Below are positions 58,286-64,000 of a stretch of 64,000 bases of DNA, piece by piece. This DNA is from Actinocorallia populi. GTDB taxonomy: Bacteria > Actinomycetota > Actinomycetes > Streptosporangiales > Streptosporangiaceae. The stretch's first letter is position 1. Each line of letters begins with the position of its first letter. The notes beneath the pieces are model-generated. The model was given only the letters and a program-made list of their open reading frames with translations, was not told the DNA's origin and made no database searches. The DNA lies in contig NZ_PVZV01000011.1 of assembly GCF_002995495.1 (NCBI RefSeq), forward strand, positions 1 to 64,000. Reading direction: 5' to 3'. A program made the position numbers and the translations under genes.

Positions 58286-58744
58286 TCATGAGGAGAGGCG
58301 GCGGGTCTGGTCGCGCAGGACGGTGGTGGTGTTCTGGATGAAGTCGGCGATGGCGGCCAGTTCGCGTTCGTCGTAGGCGGCGGTGACGGCGGCCATGCGG
58401 GATGACAGGTCGGCGAAGGCCGCTATGACGTCGGCGGGGAGTTCGCCGGTGGCGGAGATGGCGGTGCGGCGGCGGTCGGCGGGGTCGGGGGCCCTGCGGG
58501 CCAGGCCGGCGTGTTCGAGGCGGTCGACCAGGCCGGTGACGGCGCCGGGGGTGAGGCCGGTCAGCCGGCTCAGCGCGGTGGCCGTCAGGGGGCCGTGGAG
58601 GCGGATCAGGGTCAGGGCGCGGTGGTCGGCGGGGGTGAGGCCCAGGCGGCGGCCGACGGCCTCGTGGAAGAGGACGACCGCGGCGCTGAACTCCTGGCCG
58701 AGGATCGCGCCCGGGTCGGCGGGCCGGTCGGCGGGCGGCGTCAT
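58286..58744 (-). CDS. MarR-family regulator
   Basis: 152 residues. The winged helix is DHRALTLIRLHGPLTATALS RLTGLTPGAVTGLVDRLEHA and the wing GLARRAPDPADRRRTAISAT. The terminal helices are for dimerisation. It is divergent from a small membrane-protein gene, and the gap holds two TTCAG-N4-CTGAA-type palindromes, probably its operators. MarR proteins of this kind sense small phenolics or oxidants. The ligand is unknown. Confidence 0.9.
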   Translation of the reverse strand: MTPPADRPADPGAILGQEFSAAVVLFHEAVGRRLGLTPADHRALTLIRLHGPLTATALSRLTGLTPGAVTGLVDRLEHAGLARRAPDPADRRRTAISATGELPADVIAAFADLSSRMAAVTAAYDERELAAIADFIQNTTTVLRDQTRRLSS

Positions 58745-58761
58745 CGCATCACGTCCATTAT

Positions 58762-58792
58762 TTCAGTCTGCTGAACTATTTAGTATGCTGAA
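58762..58792. promoter_or_regulatory. Twin operator half-sites between marR and the membrane protein
   Basis: TTCAG TCTG CTGAA (58762-58775) and TTTAG TATG CTGAA (58779-58792) are two 14-bp palindromes with centres 17 bp apart, filling most of the 51-bp gap between the divergent genes. The second ends 4 bp before the ATG at 58796, so a bound regulator would block the ribosome-binding region or the promoter. Confidence 0.75.
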
Positions 58793-58795
58793 GTC

Positions 58796-59329
58796 ATGGC
58801 ATTCTCCACCGAGTTCCGCCTCGCCGTCGACATGCCCCGCCGGGCGCTGGTCTTCTACCGGCGCCACCTTCCGGTCATCGGGGGGATCTCGCTGATTCCA
58901 GGCCTGGAGCGGTTCGTCTCCGTGCAGGCGGACCTCTCGGGGTTCGTCCCGGTCCTGCTGGAGGTGCTGACGACGGCCGTCCGGGTGGTGCTCCTGGCGG
59001 TGATCGCCCGCCTGGCGTTCCGGGAGGAGCCCGTCCGGCCGAAGGGCGATCCGGGGAGGTTCCTGGACGAGCGGTGGCCGAGCCTGGTGCTGCAGAGCGC
59101 GATGCTGGTGGCGCTGACGGCGGTCTTCAACATCCTGCCCGAGCGGGTCTTCGCCACCTGGGTGCCCGACGGCGCCGAAGACCTCTACCTCGCGGTGCTG
59201 CTCCTGGTGAAGAACGTGACGGTGATCGCGTTCGCCTTCGTGTGGGTGGTGCTGTGCGTGCGCGAGGCACTGACCTACGCCCCTCCGGCTCCGGGCCCCT
59301 CGGCCGCCGGAGCGGCGCCGCCGCGGTGA
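58796..59329 (+). CDS. Small membrane protein controlled by the divergent MarR regulator
   Basis: 177 residues with about three to four TMs: FVPVLLEVLTTAVRVVLLAV IARLAF, LVLQSAMLVALTAVFNILPE and LYLAVLLLVKNVTVIAFAFV WVVLCV. The Pro/Ala-rich C-terminus is disordered. No family recognised. It is read divergently from the MarR gene with two palindromes between, so it is the likely target; a role in efflux or membrane protection is a guess only. Confidence 0.75.
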   Translation: MAFSTEFRLAVDMPRRALVFYRRHLPVIGGISLIPGLERFVSVQADLSGFVPVLLEVLTTAVRVVLLAVIARLAFREEPVRPKGDPGRFLDERWPSLVLQSAMLVALTAVFNILPERVFATWVPDGAEDLYLAVLLLVKNVTVIAFAFVWVVLCVREALTYAPPAPGPSAAGAAPPR

Positions 59330-59407
59330 TCCGTCCGGCGGCGGTCGCGCGGACGCCCCGCCGTGGCTCGGCCGGGGCCGGGATGGGGCGGGGCGCCGCG
59401 GTGGTCG

Positions 59408-60190
59408 TCAGGGCTTGCGGCCGATACCGCAGACGATGGGCAGGCCCTTGAACTCGGCGGGCGCGCCGGGCCAGTCCTCGTAAGGGACGAAGCCGGGGCC
59501 GACGAGGTCGAGGCCGGTGAAGAACTCCCGGATCTGGTCGGCGCCGCGGAGCTTGTAAGGGATCGCCCCGGTGTCGTCGTAGCCCTGCTGGGCCTCGTTC
59601 AGCGCGGCGTTCTCGTCGTGGCCGTCGTACAGGGCCAGGTAGCTGCCCGACGGGAGGCCGGCCAGCAGGCCCCGCACGGTCGCGAGCGCCTCGCCGTCGT
59701 CGGGGACGTGGCCGAGGCAGCCCATCATCATCAGCGCGATCGGCCGGTCGAAGTCGAGGGTCGCGGCGGCGCGCTCCAGGACGGGACCGGGGTCGCGCAT
59801 GTCGGCGTCGAGGAACGCGGTCGTGTCCGCGGGGGCGTCGGCCAGCAGGGCGCGGGCCTGGACGAGGACGAGCGGGTCGTGGTCGACGTAGACGATCCGC
59901 GCGGCGGGGTCGAGCCGCTGGGCGAGCTGGTGGGTGTTGTCGGCGGCGGGCAGCCCCGCCCCCACGTCGAGGAACTGGCGGACGCCCTCCACGCGGACCA
60001 GGTGCTCCACCGCGCTCGACAGGAACGCCCGTCCCACCTTGGCCATGCCGACGATGCCGGGGAACACCTCGATGTAGGCGTCACCGGCCTCCCGGTCGAC
60101 CTCGTAGTTGTCCTCGCCGCCCAGCCAGTAGTTCCAGATCCGCGCGGAGTGCGGAACGCTCTTGTCGATCTCGGGTCCGTCGTCGGCCAC
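59408..60190 (-). CDS. PF04672-type SAM-dependent methyltransferase (first)
   Basis: 260 residues from GTG 60190 (VADDGPEIDK) with GGGAG upstream. The family hallmark SARIWNYWLGGEDNYEVDR opens the protein; the SAM site is GVRQFLDVGAGLPAADNTHQ, IVYVDHDPLVLVQARALL and LMMMGCLGHV. These proteins are multiplied in actinomycetes of the Streptosporangiales and Streptomycetales, with mostly unknown acceptors. A paralogue lies 1.4 kb downstream on the other strand, with an SDR gene between them. Confidence 0.93.
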   Translation of the reverse strand: MADDGPEIDKSVPHSARIWNYWLGGEDNYEVDREAGDAYIEVFPGIVGMAKVGRAFLSSAVEHLVRVEGVRQFLDVGAGLPAADNTHQLAQRLDPAARIVYVDHDPLVLVQARALLADAPADTTAFLDADMRDPGPVLERAAATLDFDRPIALMMMGCLGHVPDDGEALATVRGLLAGLPSGSYLALYDGHDENAALNEAQQGYDDTGAIPYKLRGADQIREFFTGLDLVGPGFVPYEDWPGAPAEFKGLPIVCGIGRKP

Positions 60191-60519
60191 GGTCGCTCCC
60201 TTGCACACTGTGACGAGTTCGAGGTGATGGGCTCACCGCAAGATTGTCCGCTTTGCCAGAAAATTACAAGATCCAATAGAGAGTCTCCTTCATCACTCTT
60301 ATGGGGATATCACCAGGGGTGTGGCCTCTCCGCTCGGAGGCGCACGTGCGCCGGGACATCACCGTCGGCCGAGGGTGCGCGTACGGCCGCACGGCCGTCG
60401 CCGGGAGGCCGCCCGCCGCCGTGTCCGGCCCGTTTCGGCCGGAGGAGGTGGGGCAGGAGGGACAGTGGGGGCAGGTCGCCGCGAAGAGGTTGATCTCTCG
60501 CGTCAAGGGGGATGGCGGG

Positions 60520-61488
60520 ATGAAGGTCAAGGGGAAGGTCGTGGTGGTGACCGGAGCCTCCAGCGGGATCGGGCGGGCCGCGGCGGCGGCGTTCGCCGGG
60601 GCGGGCGCCTCGGTGGTGCTCACCGCGCGGAACGCCGAGGCGCTCGACGAGGCCGTGCGGGAGTGCGAGAGGGCGGGCGGGCGGGCCTGGGCGGTGCCGG
60701 CCGACGTGACGGACGCGCGTGCGGTGGACCACGTGGCGCGGCGGACCGTGGAGCGTTTCGGCCGGATCGACGTGTGGGTCAACTGCGCGGCGGTCGCCGT
60801 CTTCGGGTCGTTCGGCGAGGTGCCGCTGGCCGACTTCCGGCGGGTGCTGGACGTCAACGTGATGGGCTACGTGCACGGGGCCAGGGCGGCGCTGCCGTAC
60901 CTGCGCGACAGGGGTCGGGGCGTGCTGATCAACGTCTCCTCGATCGTCAGCGCGGTGCCCCCGCCCTACGGGCACGCCTACGCCATGTCGAAGTTCGCCG
61001 TCCGCGCCCTGAGCATGAGCCTGCGCCAGGAACTCGCCCTCGAAGGTGCCCGGAAGATCCGGGTCTGCACGGTCATGCCCGCGACCATCGACACCCCGTT
61101 CTTCCAGCACGCGGCCGACTACACCGGACGCCGCCCCGTGGCGATGCCGCCGGTGCACGCGCCGGAGCGCGTCGCGCGCGCGATCGTCAACCTGGTCCGG
61201 GTGCCCCGCAGGGAGGTCGTCGTCGGGTCCGCGGGCCGGCTCCTGATGGCGCAGGCCAAGGTGCTGCCCGGTCTCACCGAGCGCATGCTGGCGGCGCAGA
61301 CGGACCGCGCCCAGCTGTCGCGGACCGAGGCGAAGCAGGACACCACCGGCAACCTGTACGACCCGGCTCCGGGGCGCGGCTCGATCGACGGAGGCTGGCA
61401 CGGCAAACGCCGGACGGCCGTGCGTCGTGCCGCCACCGTGGCGGCCCTGGCGGGCACCGCGGCCGGGGTGCGGCGCGCGCTCCGGTGA
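60520..61488 (+). CDS. SDR-family oxidoreductase with a C-terminal extension
   Basis: 322 residues from ATG 60520. TGASSGIGRA (11-20), NCAA, VLINVSSIVSAVPPPYGHAY AMSKFAVRALSMSL with YxxxK, then VMPATIDTPF. After residue ~240 there is an extra tail with a basic, hydrophobic end (RRAATVAALAGTAAGVRRAL R), which may be membrane-associated. Such DhrS-like SDRs act on sterol or fatty acyl compounds. A long in-frame extension upstream has no start signal. It is flanked by two methyltransferase genes. Confidence 0.9.
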   Translation: MKVKGKVVVVTGASSGIGRAAAAAFAGAGASVVLTARNAEALDEAVRECERAGGRAWAVPADVTDARAVDHVARRTVERFGRIDVWVNCAAVAVFGSFGEVPLADFRRVLDVNVMGYVHGARAALPYLRDRGRGVLINVSSIVSAVPPPYGHAYAMSKFAVRALSMSLRQELALEGARKIRVCTVMPATIDTPFFQHAADYTGRRPVAMPPVHAPERVARAIVNLVRVPRREVVVGSAGRLLMAQAKVLPGLTERMLAAQTDRAQLSRTEAKQDTTGNLYDPAPGRGSIDGGWHGKRRTAVRRAATVAALAGTAAGVRRALR

Positions 61489-61554
61489 GCTCCCGGCCGT
61501 GTCCAGTCGAACTATCCTGACAAAAGCGGAGCTAATACGGTAATTAAGTTACTC

Positions 61555-62349
61555 ATGACAAACGAGACACCCAACCTCAACTCCGATATCCCGCAGACCG
61601 CCCGGATCTGGAACTACTGGCTGGGCGGCAAGGACAACTTCGCCGTGGACAGGCAGGTCGGCGACGACATCCTGAAGGTCATCCCGAACATGGCGCTGTT
61701 CGCCCGCGCCACCCGCCAGTTCCTCCAGCGCGCCGTCCACCACCTCGCGGCCGACCTCGGCGTGCGGCAGTTCCTCGACATCGGCACCGGCCTCCCGACC
61801 GCCGACAACACCCACCAGGTCGCCCAGCGCGCCGCCCCGTCCGCCCGCGTGGTCTACGTCGACAACGACCCGCTCGTCCTCGTCCACGCCCGCGCCCTGC
61901 TCGACAGCTCGCCGGAGGGCGCCACCGCCTACCTGGAGGCCGACCTGCGCGACCCCGAGAAGATCCTCGCCGGCGCCGCCGAGACCCTGGACTTCGAGGA
62001 GCCGATCGCCCTGCTCCTCATGGGCATCCTCGGCCACATCACCGACGACGACGAGGCGCGCTCCCTCGTCCGCCGCCTCACCGACGCCCTGCCCAGCGGC
62101 AGCCACCTCGTCCTCTACGACGCCACCAACGTCGTGGACCCGGCGTCCGCCGAGGCCATCGAGATCTGGAACCGCTCCGCCGAGCCCCCCTACATCCTGC
62201 GCTCCCCGCAGCAGCTGGAGGGCTTCTTCGAGGGCCTGGAGCTCCTGCCGCCCGGCGTCGTCTCCTGCCCCCTGTGGCGCCCCGCGCCCACCGACATCGG
62301 CGAGGCCGTCGAGATCGACGAGTTCGGCGGGGTGGCCCGCAAGCCCTGA
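61555..62349 (+). CDS. PF04672-type SAM-dependent methyltransferase (second)
   Basis: 264 residues from ATG 61555. TARIWNYWLGGKDNFAVDRQ, LGVRQFLDIGTGLPTADNTH QVAQ, VVYVDNDPLVLVHARALLDS and LLLMGILGHI; clearly a paralogue of the 59408-60190 protein at the level of whole motifs. GTNW-type inserts are absent. The gene follows the SDR gene after 66 bp, where AT-rich TACGGTAATTAAG gives a likely -10 region of its own. Acceptor unknown. Confidence 0.93.
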   Translation: MTNETPNLNSDIPQTARIWNYWLGGKDNFAVDRQVGDDILKVIPNMALFARATRQFLQRAVHHLAADLGVRQFLDIGTGLPTADNTHQVAQRAAPSARVVYVDNDPLVLVHARALLDSSPEGATAYLEADLRDPEKILAGAAETLDFEEPIALLLMGILGHITDDDEARSLVRRLTDALPSGSHLVLYDATNVVDPASAEAIEIWNRSAEPPYILRSPQQLEGFFEGLELLPPGVVSCPLWRPAPTDIGEAVEIDEFGGVARKP

Positions 62350-62393
62350 CACATCAGCCGGACCTGATCGGTCGCTCGCATAGTATTCCTGCC

Positions 62394-63050
62394 ATGCCCG
62401 TCCGCCAGGGGAGAACGCGCGAGCCGATCGCTCCCAAGATTCCGGCCTCCCTGGAGCGGGGTGACGCCCTCGAGGAAGACGGGGTGTACCTCTCCACCGA
62501 CTTCAGCGACCGCGACCTGTCCGGAACGCGGGCGGACGGCGTCGAGATCGAACGGGCGAGATTCACCGGGACCCGTGTCTCCGGTTGCGTCCTCGACGGC
62601 GTCCGCCTGACCGACGTCGTCTTCGAGTCCGCCGACATGGCGAACATGGTGCTGCCGCGCGGCCTCGTCTTCAACACGCTCGTCGACCGCTGCCGCCTGA
62701 CGGGGGCGAACCTGCAGGACTGCAGCCTGCGGGAGGTGGTCTTCCAGGGCTGCCGCGCGGACCTGGCCTCGTTCAGGTTCGCGAACCTGCGGAACGTGGT
62801 CTTCCGCGACTGCAACCTCCAGGAGGCGAACTTCCAGGAGGCCAGGTTCCAGAGTGTCCGCTTCGAGGGATGTCGGCTGAGCGGAGCCCAGTTCAGCGGC
62901 GCCCAGCTGGCGGGGAACCGCTTCTCCCGCTGCGACCTGTCGGGAATCGCCGGGGTGGGCTCCCTGAAGGGCGCCGTCGTGTCCAGCGCCGACGCCCAGA
63001 GCCTCGTCTACGACCTGGCGTCGGCCCTGGGCATCCGCGTGGAGGACTGA
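62394..63050 (+). CDS. Pentapeptide-repeat protein
   Basis: 218 residues from ATG 62394. The middle is a right-handed quadrilateral helix of A(D/N)LxF-type repeats: FTGTRVSGCVLDGVRLTDVV FESADMANM, LTGANLQDCSLREVVFQGCR, FANLRNVVFRDCNLQEANFQ EARFQSVRFEGCRLSG. Cysteines occur at repeated positions. A C-terminal helix (SADAQSLVYDLASALGI) may close the barrel. Some family members mimic DNA and protect gyrase; nothing here proves that role. Confidence 0.88.
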   Translation: MPVRQGRTREPIAPKIPASLERGDALEEDGVYLSTDFSDRDLSGTRADGVEIERARFTGTRVSGCVLDGVRLTDVVFESADMANMVLPRGLVFNTLVDRCRLTGANLQDCSLREVVFQGCRADLASFRFANLRNVVFRDCNLQEANFQEARFQSVRFEGCRLSGAQFSGAQLAGNRFSRCDLSGIAGVGSLKGAVVSSADAQSLVYDLASALGIRVED

Positions 63051-63066
63051 ACGCCGGGAGCCGGGG

Positions 63067-64000
63067 CTAACAGGTCTGGGGCACGGGCGGAGGGCCCTTC
63101 CATTCCAGGAGCAGGACGGTGGCGTCGTCCTGCAGGGGCTGGTCGTGGTGGTCCAGCAGGGCGCGGACCAGGCGGCGGAGGGTCTCGGGAATGGGAAGGC
63201 CGTCGGCGATGTGGCGGATGACGAAGTCGACGAAGCGCTGCAGGCCGAACTCGCGGCCGTGGCGGTCGCGCGCCTCGACGATGCCGTCGGTGTACAGCAG
63301 GACCCGGTCGCCCGGTTCGAGCTGCTCGGTGCACAGGACGACCGGCAGGTCCATGTCCAGGCCCATGGGGTGCGAGGGCGGGCAGGACAGGCTGGTGGTC
63401 CAGCGGCCGCCGCGGATCACCACCGGAGGGTGGTGGCCGCGGTTGATCCAGGTGAACATGCCGGTGGCGGTGTCCAGGTCGGCCATGATCGCGGTGACGA
63501 ACCGGGTGCGGCTCCCGAACTCCTTCAGCAGGACGGCCTCGATGCACTGGCTGACCTCGTCGAGCGGGGTGCCGTGGCGGCGCTGGTTGCGGCAGGCGGC
63601 CATCGCCAGGTTCGCCGTGATCCCGGCGGCCACGTCGTGGCCCATCGCGTCGAAGACGGCCAGGTGGACGGTGTCGCCGGAGACGGCGTAGTCGAAGGCG
63701 TCCCCGCCGAGCTGGTAGGTCGGCTCCAGCACCGCGCCGATCACCACCCGGTCGCCGGCGAACGTCAGCGGAGGCAGCAGATTCCACTCCATCTCCGCGG
63801 CCACGTTCATCCGCTGGGTGCGCACCAGCCGCGCGTAGGAGTCGCTGTAGGGCCGGGTGCTGACCAGCATCAGGGCGACCAGCGAGGCCAGATGCTCCAT
63901 GCGCTGGACCACCGAGTCCTCGCCCGCCGGCCCGGCGGTGCGCACCCGCATCACTCCCAGCCGCTCGGTGCCGTCCAGCAGCGGCACCCACCAGTACCGG
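63067..64000 (-). CDS. PP2C-type (SpoIIE/RsbU) phosphatase, N-terminus beyond the window
   Basis: At least 311 residues; the frame is open to the window edge. The visible start RYWWVPLLDGTERLGVMRV is the end of a GAF domain, followed by a helical linker (ARLVRTQRMNVAAEMEWNLL PPLTF). The phosphatase has YQLGGDAFDYAV, VFDAMGHDVAAGI, WINRGHHPPVVI, LYTDGIVEARD and LQDDATVLLLEW, all metal-site motifs. Such proteins dephosphorylate anti-anti-sigma factors to control stress sigma factors. The sensor at its N-terminus lies outside. Confidence 0.93.
   Translation of the reverse strand, partial: RYWWVPLLDGTERLGVMRVRTAGPAGEDSVVQRMEHLASLVALMLVSTRPYSDSYARLVRTQRMNVAAEMEWNLLPPLTFAGDRVVIGAVLEPTYQLGGDAFDYAVSGDTVHLAVFDAMGHDVAAGITANLAMAACRNQRRHGTPLDEVSQCIEAVLLKEFGSRTRFVTAIMADLDTATGMFTWINRGHHPPVVIRGGRWTTSLSCPPSHPMGLDMDLPVVLCTEQLEPGDRVLLYTDGIVEARDRHGREFGLQRFVDFVIRHIADGLPIPETLRRLVRALLDHHDQPLQDDATVLLLEWKGPPPVPQTC

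Overview
The window is high-GC actinomycete DNA. The gene mix points to the Streptosporangiales, perhaps an Actinomadura or Nonomuraea relative: PF04672-type SAM methyltransferases, an F420/FMN luciferase-like oxidoreductase, a fused CysN-CysC, a DmdR/IdeR-like iron box, an actinobacterial holin-X/DUF3618 pair, and GTG/TTG starts with 4-bp GTGA or ATGA couplings. The taxonomic placement is an inference. No rRNA, tRNA or CRISPR array was found.

1-13.45 kb is an accessory island. Insertion-sequence debris of at least six kinds borders or punctuates it: an IS200/IS605-like right end, a decayed IS481 transposase, an IS630 scrap, an IS5-type element with a damaged transposase, an intact IS256 element and an ISL3 remnant. 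Between them lie (a) a phosphotransferase-like / methyltransferase / HAD mini-operon at 0.4-2.2 kb; (b) a three-gene, translationally coupled minus-strand operon at 3.5-9.2 kb, encoding a 1609-residue caspase-like protease fused to an Hsp90-type GHKL ATPase and a long C-terminal array, a zinc-ribbon protein and a three-TM protein; and (c) a small secreted protein flanked by GCTAAC direct repeats. Operon (b) is the best candidate for a conflict or programmed-death system.

13.5-21.8 kb is a sulfation module. A minus-strand series runs cysD - cysNC - NTF2-like - SDR - sulfotransferase - DUF1214. It makes PAPS and supplies the enzyme that would use it, with no sulfate-reduction genes alongside. 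A divergent TetR gene sits across two identical palindromes and an LLM oxidoreductase follows.

22-30.6 kb is ordinary chromosome: an alpha/beta hydrolase, DUF4279, SnoaL-like, 3-methyladenine glycosylase I, MerR, TetR, a Band-7-like lipoprotein, peptidase E, a MarR regulator, and a TetR/VOC pair divided by twin operators. The TetR frame there has lost its stop codon and reads antisense through marR.

30.6-36.3 kb is an iron-siderophore uptake operon (AraC regulator, lipoprotein, two FecCD permeases, ATPase) with iron boxes. 36.5-44 kb holds YciO, GNAT, a double-MerR regulator, UppP, a maleate-isomerase-like protein, the holin-X/DUF3618/YihY envelope trio and a serine-hydrolase lipoprotein.

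44.1-49.3 kb is a second unusual operon: an M43-type zinc protease without an evident signal peptide, a 105-aa protein, a trypsin-like protease fused to a NUC1 DNA/RNA endonuclease, a membrane-anchored Pro-rich protein and a multi-TM protein. I know no named system with this layout. 49.3-52.4 kb is the VTC/DUF4956/CotH cassette. The remainder holds a DNA-alkylation-repair protein, a secreted repeat protein, an LLM oxidoreductase, a HEAT-like protein with a 66-bp minisatellite inserted in frame, a MarR/membrane pair with twin operators, two PF04672 methyltransferases around an SDR, a pentapeptide-repeat protein and a PP2C/SpoIIE phosphatase cut by the window edge.
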